Of a stretch of DNA of 64,000 nt, positions 52,866 through 64,000 are shown piece after piece. The translations under genes were made by a program, and so were the position numbers. The first letter of the stretch is position 1; every line of letters starts with the position of its first letter. Origin of the DNA: Pyrocephalus nanus (lineage: Eukaryota > Chordata > Aves > Passeriformes > Tyrannidae); contig CM076266.1 in the NCBI GenBank assembly GCA_038380795.1, forward strand, positions 46,894,425 through 46,958,424, written 5' to 3'. Under the pieces are notes generated by a model, which made no database searches, was not told the DNA's origin, and saw only the letters and a list, made by a program, of their open reading frames with translations.

Positions 52866-53525
52866 GACTCACTGAACTGACAGTGTTGGAAGGCACATCT
52901 AGAGATTGCCTAGTCCAATCCCTTGCTCAGAGCAGGATCATCTGGAGTAGATTGTTCATGACTGCGTGTTTTGACAGTTTCCATGGATAGAGATCCCATT
53001 GCCATCTCATGTTGAGACTCTCATCAACCAACACCCCCAAGTCTTTCTCCTCAGGGCTGCTTTCAACTTAGTCCAGGCTGTATTTGTGCTTGTGATTGCC
53101 TCTACCCAGGTGCAGGATCTTGCATTTGGCCTTGTTGAGCTTCATGAGCTTCTCACAGACTCACCTCTCAAGCATGTCAAGGTCCCTCTGGATTGTATCA
53201 CTTCCCTCCAGTGTGTCGACTGAACCACACAGCTTGGTGTTGGTGAACATACTAAGGGGGCACTCAATCCCACTCTCCATGTTGCCAGCAAAGGTGTTAA
53301 AAAGTGCTAGTCCCAACACTGACTCCTGAGGAGCACCACTTGTCACTGGTCTCCACTTGGACATTGAGCTGTTGACCTCAACTCTTTGAGTGTGGCCATG
53401 CAGCCAATTCCTTATCCACTGAGTGGTCCATCTGTCTAATCCATGCCTCCTCAATTTAGAGACAAGGATGTTGTGCAGGACAGTTTTAAATGCTTTCACA
53501 AGTCCAGATAGATGATGTCAGTCAT
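52866..53525 (-). mobile_element. CR1 LINE remnant with a broken reverse-transcriptase fragment, antisense
   Basis: On the minus strand an open stretch at 53161-53499 translates to a non-LTR reverse-transcriptase piece with recognisable family blocks: LHNILVSKLRRHGLDRWTTQ, WIRNWLHGHTQRVEVNSSMS, KWRPVTSGAPQESVLG, and VDTLEGSDTIQRDLDML. It continues below 53160 with KLNKAKCKILHLGRGNHKHK and EKDLGVLVDESLNM. The FADD-type catalytic motif is replaced by FTNTKL, so both key aspartates are lost. A one-base loss near 53495 and an in-frame stop at about 53068 also break the frame. After LNM the sequence jumps to the terminal 3' block (a TCCAACACTGTC-type end), implying an internal deletion. It is an inactive fossil, not a host gene. 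Confidence 0.88.
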
Positions 53526-56500
53526 CTGAAGAATAATAGGCTGTTAGATTCACCCAACTCCGTCACTTTCACTGATGTACCTTTTAGAAGTAGTGTCACT
53601 ATGTAATTGGAAATAATTGAAAATTAATTAAGCATTGCACATAGATGTGGAGATTGAGAGACTGAGAGGCACAAATAAACAGCTATCTGGTGGAAACACA
53701 GAAGATACCACAGGCAAGTCTGTATTTAAGAATGAGGGTGGGAACATGAGTTGCTTTGGCACTGTTCACATCTCCTACAGTAAACTATTGTACAGATTCT
53801 AATATGAGTAGCCTGACTCTGTACCCATAGAGCATTAGAAAGCGGCTAAGATCACACAGGAATAAATGACTACTTCACATTATAGACAATTTTATTTCTC
53901 CTTTTTCCAAACAAACCTTAGTTTCATGAAATTACTTTCCATGCCACTTTCGTCGCCTGCAATGTTCTGCTGTTTGGTTTCTACTATTTTTTTCCATGAG
54001 TAGCCTTCTAGAGGAGGAAGGAATGAGATAAGCATTTTTGCAGTCTCGGAGTCAAAGCCTTAATAAGTCAGCATGGTTATGACATCCTACATTTGCTAAC
54101 TCCTGGAGCATCAGAGGGCCACATCTTTCTCAAAAACCAGCAGCCCTGGGTCATCCACTCTCACCAGTGATGGGACATTTTATAATGTATCGTTATCCTG
54201 CCAGAAAGAATGGATTTAACCCAGACAACTCATGTCAAACAGCAGTTCTTCACAACTCCAGTCCAAATTTCACTTAGTCTGTTTATTTACATATGTAAAC
54301 ATGAGACAGCAAATGTTAAGCATGTTCTCCATGATGGTGATTTCGTGCGTGTTCATGAACAATATGGAATTGAAGTGGAATCAATATACAGTTTAGCTGC
54401 AAAAATACTAAATGGTGTTATAAGAACAATCAAAATGAATTAATCACAGATCTTAATGCACTCTGGCACATTTTGTTGTAGATAAGAGATAATGAAAATG
54501 CTCTGATTTCTCCAATACAACAGATTTTTAAAAGCATATTGCTGCTTCCATACAGGAAATTTGCTTCTCATCTTGTGCTAAAATAAATGTACTTTATCTT
54601 TTCTTTCTCTCTGGCCCACAGGAGATGTCTTCCAAGGATAATAACAGTACCTCAGCCACGCAGCATGTGCTTCTGCCTGCCATGGGAAGCTGGGGGTGTT
54701 AATCATCCTTATATCAATGTTGTCCATATACAAAAGTTCTTTTCAGGGAAGTACTTGTCAGTCATCCAGCCACAGTGGCAGAGAGTGGAAAACTGTTGAT
54801 TTTAGACCTAAGGCAGAGGAAAGTTGTATCCTGGGCTGTAATGATGGATTCCTTGGTTTCTGAGGCATTTTATGGCACTTTAGAAGAGTAACTGTTTTAT
54901 ATTTTGTGCCAGGTAACACAGAAAGAGGCTTCACTCTTCACATAGAGCTCCCACTGAGACAAAAATCATGAGGTGAAATAATTTTCTTGAATTTGGACCA
55001 AATGTACTCTTCATTGCAAGTAGCTTGCTCTGGGAACAGTTACATAACCCAAACAGAAAAGTCATGCCTATGGCTGTTTATCCATCGTTTGCAGTGCAGC
55101 TAGGGAATTGCATGGTATTTTACATCCTTTCTGGGAAAAAAAAAATCTGTGGAAGGATCTCAGTGACTTATTGATTTCACATCTTACCCTGCATTGCTTG
55201 TTCACCCCAAAGTCTTTTAGCACTGGGAGTTTCAGATATACAAGAAAAACTATAAAACCCAGTGTTCACATCAACAAAGGAAAGCTGGGTTCTTTTTTCC
55301 CTTCCTTCCTCCCTTTTTCTTAAAATATTTTACACTAGGTCATGTTGAAATGTAATCAAATCAACAACTACTAAACTGTAAAATGCCCTCAGGAACAATT
55401 GCAGGATTTGGTGATTTTTTTTTCTATGCGATTTTGGGATAGTGTGACAAAGCTGCATTTTTTTATCAACACAGTTTTTCAAAATTCTGAGTTGAACGAA
55501 TAATGTCATGTGTTTGTAAGTATCAATAATCTAAGCCATCTGCAAAGGAATGGTTTTCCAAAGGCATCTCTTTCAGGACACTGTGGATTTTGTCACTGCT
55601 TGAGGTTTTGGCAAACCATCAATATCTCTATAATTTTCTCTTATGAAATACGGTTTTTGACTAAGATTTTTTTTTTCTTAGCTAGCTAAAGTTTAAAAAT
55701 ACTGCATGTCTAACTAGGCAAATTCAAAGGTTAGGTTTTCTCCAAATTGCATATTAGATGCCTATAATTCAGAAAGGTATAATGCAAGTTATCAGTGAAA
55801 CAAAGAAACTTGGGAAAAAAAAAGAAAGCTCACCATATCAAATAGCCAACATATTCTTTATATTTGATCTGAAAGGAAGACTACAGAACTAGGAAAAGAA
55901 ACACCATCTTTAAGTACAGATTGGTTACAAATCATTATTTTAACACTTCCAAAAAGCACAATGCTATTGCTAGCAGTGACAGCATATCATTTAAGTATAT
56001 GACAATCTGCCCCTCCAAAAAACTCTTAGAAGTGGGAACCGCCTAAAATTTTCTATCCAAGACAAGCAATTTTATAATTTCCTAATTCATAATTGAAATC
56101 TCAGTTTCAAATGAGGAAGATATCTCTTCAGCATTGCTCTAAGCAAAGGAGCATTCTGTTGCTAGACTTTGTATGTATAAAAACAGTCCTCGAGTAATTC
56201 AGAGTCCTAATTACTAATTTTATATTAGCAGTCATTTCAGAGACTGATGGGATATGGCACATAATTATTTTGTTATTAGATACCCATTGGCTTTGATGGA
56301 TGTGTCACTCCTCAGAGTTCTGTACGAGACAGCAATAGATCCAAGCCGTCATGAAAAAAGCAGCTTTGCTAAGGGCTTGGAAAGATATAGATAAAACCCA
56401 AGGGAAGGCATATAACTTTGTGAATCCAGTTGACACTCCTTTACACTAAAGAATGATCCTTATTTGCTCTCTGACCTTGCCTGGAAGAAGGTTTCCTTCT

Positions 56501-57450
56501 CCCACTCTTGTTATGAAAATATAATTATTTGAGTTTTGTGGAAATAAATCAGTTTTAAGATATTTTAGGACTGAAAGTTGAAGGGCTACGTGGAAAACAC
56601 GGCATGCTTTGTTTTGAGCTGCAGATGCTAGTAGATTCCATGTTAACACCTGTTGCATTTTAGCAGGAAAGCAAGACTGGTGATCTCAGGACTGGCTAAG
56701 ACACTGTGGCACACAAGCCAGAATATACATTTTCACATTTTCAGTGCCTTTTCTGTCCTCTCCCACTAATGTCTCTGAGTTCAGTGGTATACAGAAGACA
56801 TGGAGACTCTGTCTTTTGTATATGTGGTCCTTTTTGTCCCTCTCTATAAATCTAATCTCTCCTCTCACCTAAGACACCAAAAACTATTTTCTGAGTACTA
56901 CTACATTTAGTTTTCAGATGTGTGGGTGTAACTTCTGCTGATTTACACACAATCTCCCCACAAGTACCGGAGCACTAATCTTAGGCCAAATGATAGTTAT
57001 TTTTAATCACGAAATGGTAGAAATGGTGTAGGTTCCAATGGGAGGAGCAAAAAAAAGACAAAAGGTATCAGCTGAGAGTAGGAGGAAGAACCTAAAACAG
57101 AAGTCTAAGAGACAAGACGCAGGCTCTTGTTTACTGAAATCTTTATGGCACAAACTGTGCTCTGCATTTCTAAAAATCTTCCTACTAATGATGCACGTCA
57201 GGAAACAAAACAGAAATGGAAATAAAACAGAAATGAAAACAAAACAGCCACTTTATCTTTGAATAAGCCCTACTTGTTTGGATTTACAACATTTTGGTAT
57301 GTGTTACAAAAGTCTGCAATAAAATTGGGACTCTGGGTGCTGAAGTATTTCCAGTATGAGAGCTGCTTCAGTATCTGCAGAGGCAGACATTCAGTAGTCC
57401 ATTTACCAGAGAACTACTACAAAAATGGGCAGAATCTGATTCATATTTAG

Positions 57451-57500
57451 GATCATAGGGTCACAGGGAAATTCAGGTTGGAAAATACTTTCTCTTCCAA
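57451..57500 (-). mobile_element. Possible CR1 LINE scrap, antisense
   Basis: GATCATAGGGTCACAGGGAA followed by ATTCAGGTTGGAAAATACTT resembles the reverse complement of a CR1 3' terminus. Beyond that the similarity fades, so the extent is uncertain. Confidence 0.4.
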
Positions 57501-59383
57501 AGAAGGATTTTGTGGTTTTCTGGGAAAATTTGCAGTCAGCTCAGTGACGTGTCTTCTCTGAGACTTACAGACTGACCACAGGTGCCCCCTCTCACTAGAA
57601 ACTGATAAATTGGACAAGTCAGCTCTGGAACTGGCCATGCTGCTGGTTTTTGGGAACAGTTTTACTTATGAAATTCTGCGAAGCTTAGAGGGAGTTTAGG
57701 ATCTGTCATTTCTTTTAAGTCTCTGAAGAGCTGAGTTCTTGCTTGAAACTTAGATAGCAGCAACAAGGTGAGAAAGTTTTTCTGGAAAAGTGCTATTATA
57801 ATTATCAGTGAAAATGTTCTTTATTTTTTAAGTATTCCAACCATACTTTCTGGACAATTAAACTTTTTAGTATTTCTTTTCTTTAAAAGTTCTGGAGGGA
57901 CCGAGCTCTAGTCTGGCTTCCACAGAGGAGGAAACTCAAGGGCAAGAGGAAAAGGAGGATATTAGTCATTCATGCTGTTACCTCAGCCTGTTCTGCATAC
58001 AAGTCTCATGGATTTGGGCACTCAGCACCTTTAGAAGGCAGGCTGCTGGAGCAAAAAGCACATCTGAATTTATGTTGATTTTGAAAGAGCAGAAAACAAC
58101 AAAGGAACCAAATATGGAAAAAAACAAGGCAACTCCGTCCAATATCAACCACTAAATACAGCCTTTCACTGACCTCAATGCATCTAATTCTAAGATATGC
58201 ATTTATGACTCCATCCATTTAGTTGAAAAGGGAAAGACCACACCAGGATAAGCAATGAAGAGTGGTCAAACACATAACTTAATGGCAGTGTATAGAAGCC
58301 ACTACAAAAAAGCTAGGGGAGAATGAAACATTTTGTGGTGCGGCAGAGTGGCTGATTTCTGTACCCAATCCACCAATATTTTCCAAGCATGGACAGCTTT
58401 TCTTGAAATTAAAATAGAAAACACAAGTCCTATATCCCACAAAAAACCTGACAGTTTAGTATAGAGATGGAACCAACCAAGTAAATCTGATTGCATGGCA
58501 TTTTAGGAAAAGGACCGAAATAACTGCAGCTATTAAAAGTGATATACTGCTGAAATATTTTTGTGATTATGCTAAAAGTCGACTCCTTGAAAGAGCTCTT
58601 CAATGGTTATTGCTTCCTCAAATAAAAGCTAGTTCATATGTGCACTCCTTCTTTTAAAATACACTGAATGGTGTTGCTTCTAAGTGTCAGATTTGTACTT
58701 CTCACTGCCCTTTTGAGGCATTTGAAAAAGACATAGTTGAGAGAAAGAGGAAATTAGCAGATCAGGAAATAATCCATAATAAATCAAAATACAGTTAATG
58801 TAGTAATTTTTTTGTTTCTGCTATCATTAGATTGGGTGTAGCAAAGCAGAATTCATCAAACTTTCCAAGCACAATGCAGAGTCCTCCGACTCAGACAGTA
58901 TTATTCACTTTGGTTTATTTGCATGAAACTAGTATCTTCAGCTGTCTTCCTCCACCCCTCCTCTCCTGAAATGGCAGATGTTTGAAGCTGAGATCCAGAT
59001 ACCTCAACCAACTTTAATAACCCCTCTTTAGTTCCAGAAGAAAGGAAATGGCTTGTAATACCATAAGTCCCTGAGAGACAGAGAGTATTTCTTTTCCTTG
59101 TGACTTCTGTCTCTGCAGATGGGCTTTAACCCAAAAGCTATGGAACCTGATAGAAGAGCAGTGCTGTACCCATGCCAACAGGCCCTGCTGAAAGACAAGG
59201 TATAACAGCTCAGACTTCAACTAGACAATTTATTGCAACCTCTCTGAGTTCTTATTTGCCTCACTCAACCAGACATGTTAGTGGAAAGTTTCATATACAT
59301 CTTCAGGTCACTCTGGCTTAGAAAGCTTGGATCAGACTACTGTGAAACAGAAACACCATCATGGGCAAAGATGATGTGTAGTA

Positions 59384-59408
59384 CTCATAATTAATCCTCA
59401 TAATTAAT
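59384..59408. repeat. Tandem duplication of CTCATAATTAAT (13-bp period)
   Basis: CTCATAATTAAT occurs at 59384-59395 and again at 59397-59408, separated by one C. Each unit carries a TAATTAA homeodomain-type core. A third TAAT follows at about 59412. Confidence 0.8.
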
Positions 59409-62373
59409 GAGTAATGTAGATTTTTATTTGTATGTCCAGTGAAAAAACACAATATGAACAAATAAGTGTTTTCTGAAAAAGAGAGCAATACTGAGAAATA
59501 TGGTTGTTGCTACACTATCAATCAGTAGGATAGGAATGTTCACATACAAGGCCAGCCCTGTGGATTGCATAAATTGATAGAGGATTGAGCTCACGTTGAG
59601 TCACATCATCAATATAACCTTGCTGTACTATTTTAATTTTTGTCATTGCCACCTAAAAGCAGACCAACAGTAGCTGAGAGTAGTGTGAACCACTGTTTAA
59701 AATTTTCCCAACCAAACTGAGGGAGAGTCAATGTGATTTCCATTTTGTTGCTGGAATTCATTCCCTCTCTGGATACTGCCAAACCAACCCAACTAGGGAT
59801 GATTCATCTACAGGGTATCATAAAGTACTTCTGAAAGGCTTGTGTTTTGCCTTTGGAATGCAATGAATTACACCAATAGTTTGTGATGCTCCCATGTGGG
59901 GGAAGAGAATATCCCTGACTCTTCACTACAAAGATATTCCCAGTCTGCATTCTGCAGTATTAACTGCATACTCAGTTTATTCCCCACTACCTAAGAAAAG
60001 CACTAAGAAAAGCGTTCGTTCCTTTGGTAAAAATCACCCTCCCACTCTGATTTTGCTTCTGAGACAAAATTTTTTTGCTTGCATAGGAAAACAAATTAAC
60101 AAATTGCCCAATCCCTCACTCTTCCTTGTTTTCCTATTTTCAACATTGTGGTAAAGAGATGCATGATGAGCTGTAGAGCAAAAAATCTGGGAGTCACGTC
60201 TAAAATACCATCAGTACATAATGTAAAAATATAAAACCCCAAAAAAGGGCAAAAATAAAACATGTAGAAGAAAAAAATATTCCATAGGAGGTGAGAGTAG
60301 AAGCCAGCAGGGTTATTTTATTCAGAAAGGATCTGATAGATCACGTGGCAGTTCACATGAATTAATGAGTAAACATGTTCATTTGGCTGATAGTAATTTT
60401 TCCTTTAACTAAACATTTTTCCATTAACTAAAATTGAACCCAGTATTTGTAGCACAACATATTGTAAAGCTATGAAATTTGCTACCAACTTAAATTGTAT
60501 TAATGAGCCAACAATCTAATATGACTTTAAATTGGGTAAGAATTTCATACTAACAGAATACACCACCCCTCACATTTAAGGACTGACATCAAATGTTTTG
60601 CTGATTTGAGTTAGGAAAAACATCACTGCCAGTAAATTTTTGCATTATCTGTCATGGCTAATAGACAACTTTAGTTGAAGCCGCTGGTTTCTGGCAGCTT
60701 TCAGCAAAGGCCCTTGGAAAGCCTATTCTGATTATGACAATTTCAATGATCCTATGTAAGATTACAAAAAGTTGCAGAAGGAGGTAAAAAAAATGAAGAA
60801 ATTCCATAGTAATCATCTCACTTACATCTGTATAATATACCAGGGGAGGCAGAAAAGCATTGAGGTTCCTAGCTTTGAGAATTTATCAAATGTGCTCAAG
60901 AGGTATCTGAAGTCCTACCTCCAGTCAGATCCTTAGCTATCAAGAGATGTTTCACATATCTATCTGTATTGATGTAATCAGAACTCCTGATGTGAAATTT
61001 CTTAGAAATTCCTCAGAAATGGCTTCATAAACCTATTTATTGATTTGGCTTCCCAGAAGTGGCTTGCAAGAGCTCCTTGACAGTCACACCTGAAATAAGT
61101 TTCTGTTTGTTTGTGTCTTGCTCTGTGACCCCAAAAATCAAAAGGCAAGAGGTATATTAGCATCATGTAGGATTTATTGAGAACTCTTTTTTATGGAAAG
61201 TCTCTGGAAAGAAAAATAGAGGCCTATTGGGAAAATATACACAAAGTACTGTGTTCATCGTGTCTGGGCAACCTAGCTATAATCATAAGGTGTGTGTTCA
61301 TCTCTAGCTGTTGAGCTGGACTGTTATAAGATCATGTATTGTGGAACAAAAATTGGGCCTCTCTCAGAAAACCTAGAGAAATTACTGAATCAGGACTGAA
61401 AAAGGGAATGTGTCCCTAGCAAAATGGTAATATAAATGATATGGGGCTGACTAATAATACAGTTGGTTTCCACTAACAGAAAACCATTATGATCTACAGA
61501 GCTGAAATCCAGACTCTGAGCTAAGATACTATTTTCTTCTTATTTTCCATCTGAGTCAGTTAGAACAAAACCTGTGTTCAAGAGACCAAGCTGCATGCTT
61601 TTTGTTTCCCCTTTGTTTCTGACTTCTAATCACATATGGGTATCCCTGTCTGATTTGAAGATACGCAGAAGATATTCTGCGTCAAAAGCCCCATAATGGT
61701 GGTTCATACAAAGTTCCAACTCATAATGGATTTATTACACAAATTATCAGTGGACAGGTTAACCAAGTAAATAAATATTCCTCATGGGCAGAACTGATTT
61801 TACTTAGATGAAAGGGGATGAAACCAAGATACATGTACAAGTACAGTGCCAAACGTATCTCTCAGTTCAAAGGTTTTAAGGTTCCAGTTCTAAAAAGGGG
61901 TACATCCAACTTAATGTGAGGACTAGAGAGAAGCTCAGGCCTGCCAAATCTCTGGCCACCACTTTGTCCTATGTGCATTTTTCTAATGGAGACTATAACC
62001 TCTCTCATTGCTTTCAATATAGTGAGTCATACCTCCCCTGTTTAAGTGTACCTACTTTAAAACCTAGAGAGAAATTTAAATTAATATGGAACACATTGTT
62101 ATGTGTGTAGTCAATCTTCTTTGCGTACTCAGAAAGGCTACCCTGAATCTGGTTATCATCTTGAAAAATTGATCTAGTTTAAGGATTATTCTTCCTGGAA
62201 ATGCAGTGGGGCAACTCTTCTCTTGAATATTTCATTCAAAGCATTAAGCTGCATGTGCATTATAGAAGAATCTGAACATGAGGTCTGAGCTACGATCTTA
62301 AGCAGTCTGAAAGAACACATCGACTTCCAAATATAATCTCCAGAAAAAAAAGAAGTTCTCATTTCAAAGGCAA

Positions 62374-62418
62374 TACACACACACACACACACACACACAT
62401 ACACACACATATATATGT
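62374..62418. repeat. (CA)n microsatellite with a short (TA)n tail
   Basis: About thirteen uninterrupted AC units are followed by interrupted CA units and ATATATATG. It is a typical length-variable marker locus. Confidence 0.93.
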
Positions 62419-63523
62419 ACATAAATCTGTATGGCATATTTGCTGTGCAGGCCTAGACTCCTTGTGGGGTTGTTTTTCAGTATAGCAAATTAGAAAAATA
62501 TGCCTAGAATTAAAGGTTACTTAATCAGGTTGAAGCAGCAACTTCAATTCCAGCAACTCCCTCCCACCATGTTACATCTGATAATGTACCCAAGTCCAAA
62601 CATAAACTTAGTTCAAAAAGATGTTTGGTCCTTGAATGTAAAATGACACTTAGCTTACACAATTAGCCAGGTAATACATATCCTTCCAAGAAAAGCAATT
62701 TTTACCACAGAATTATCTGCATTTTACTAATCTCTGATTGTTAAGTTTTACTTGCTGAAACTTTTCCATATGGCTTTTTGAATATCACTGACCTGTATTT
62801 AATTACCACAGAAGGATATTAATGAAGAGGTTGGAAATTTGGCCCAAGCCCTGTTCCACAGTTTGGACAGTTTGATGGAGCCAATGAGCTGAACACTTCT
62901 ATCAATGTGAGGCTTTGCCATTTCACACACAAAAGCAGTGGCAAAAGAGGAGTAAACAGACATATAGAAATAAAACACCCAATGATTTTTGAATTGTCCA
63001 TAAACTTCTAAACCAGCATAATCATAAAGATGCACTAAGTGAAGTGAAGCACTGTTTTGCTAATCCAAAGGACAGTCAGACACGAATTGGTGGAGTAGTT
63101 CTTGTAATCAAGACCGTTTTAAACAAGCTGTAAGTCAGACAAATGTCCAAAAATGCAAAGTGTGTTTCCCAATTTTAAAGGCAAAATATTGAGCAGAACC
63201 AGGCAAGGGTAGGCAGCTTGAGTGCAGAGGATGCGAGGAAGTTAACGTGGGTGGGAAAGCATGTGTTGCTGCCTGGATGAGGAAGTGGTACACCACAGTT
63301 ACTTCATAAGTGCAAGGGCTTTATAAACTAAATTTCCTATGGACTGTTTTAAATAGACAAAGAATGACACGCAGCCCTGACAGGCTTTTGTTTGAGAAGG
63401 TGCTTGCCTTCTAAAAACACAGGACTGCTACTTGTACTTTTTCCAAAACTGCCTATTTTTAACCTCAACCTCTTCACATAAACAGTGGAAAGATGCACTA
63501 TGTAGTAAACTCTATTTTGTCTA

Positions 63524-63679
<156 letters not shown>

Positions 63680-64000
63680 CTAGAAAGGAAAAGAAAAAGC
63701 AAATTAAATAAGATAAATTATAAAAACCTATGAAAAATCATATGAGACAGAAATAATCTACACTAAATGTGCAATATCTGGTTTTAATTATAATACATGT
63801 TAGTTCAATCATATTACTCTGCTTCATTTTGGTTTATTTTTTACTTGTCCCTAACATCCTTAAAGCCCCTGATAATTGTTCTCTATCAGTTATTCTCAGA
63901 TATCACAAAGGCAATACTATTTTCTGCAGGTACTTCTCAAAAAAGACAACTTTCAGAATTTTTATAAAGGGAATGCAAAGGAAGGAAGAGGAAAAATATG
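63680..64000 (-). other. DYNC1I1: DYNC1I1 intron upstream of the blade-1 exon (partial)
   Basis: This is the 3' end of the intron preceding the blade-1 exon, with an A/G-rich plus strand (pyrimidine tract on the transcribed minus strand) directly beside the acceptor. The upstream exon is outside the window. Nothing else was seen. Confidence 0.8.

Noticed and set aside
53161..53499. Reverse-transcriptase-like open frame as a possible host or active gene
   Set aside because: The catalytic FADD motif is destroyed, the frame is broken by a stop and a base loss, and a CR1 3' end follows. It is a dead LINE fragment.

Overview
This is a vertebrate nuclear window, most likely from a bird and in any case a sauropsid. 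The interspersed repeats I recognise are CR1 LINE fragments. The only recognisable protein-coding gene is a spliced gene with multi-kilobase introns. There are no operons, insertion sequences, CRISPR arrays or other prokaryotic features. The species cannot be determined from the sequence alone.

The window lies inside DYNC1I1 (cytoplasmic dynein 1 intermediate chain 1), which is transcribed on the minus strand, right to left. Seven consecutive internal coding exons are present at 63554-63679, 43581-43727, 39267-39380, 36308-36441, 33615-33759, 20547-20687 and 14187-14312. They join in frame into 311 codons with canonical GT/AG junctions. They encode the C-terminal WD40 propeller, essentially one blade per exon. 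The upstream exons (N-terminal dynactin and light-chain binding region) lie beyond 64000. The last coding exon, about 35 residues, was not found and presumably lies before position 1. Paralogue-specific residues identify DYNC1I1 rather than DYNC1I2.

Layout by position: 1-14186 is intron after the last exon seen. The exon at 14187-14312 is WD blade 7. 14313-20546 is an intron that becomes rich in candidate regulatory sequence from about 18.9 kb. About 19.93-21.30 kb is a strong intragenic CpG island that contains the blade-6 exon. It is followed by an AT-rich homeodomain-motif block (21.31-21.44 kb) and a second GC-rich block (21.50-21.68 kb). 20688-33614 is a 12.9 kb intron. The blade 5, 4, 3 and 2 exons lie between 33.6 and 43.7 kb. 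A 19.8 kb intron (43728-63553) contains a tail-to-tail pair of CR1 remnants, a 41-base poly(T) run and a CA microsatellite. The blade-1 exon is at 63.6 kb.

The most interesting material is regulatory. In mammals, 3' exons of DYNC1I1 (numbers 15 and 17) are known to act as limb enhancers of the neighbouring DLX5/DLX6 genes. The blade-6 exon here is the third-from-last coding exon, so it corresponds to exon 15, and it is embedded in a CpG island flanked by homeodomain sites. A separate finding is five TAAT homeodomain cores spaced exactly 11 bp apart at 38428-38475, a helically phased array inside an intron.
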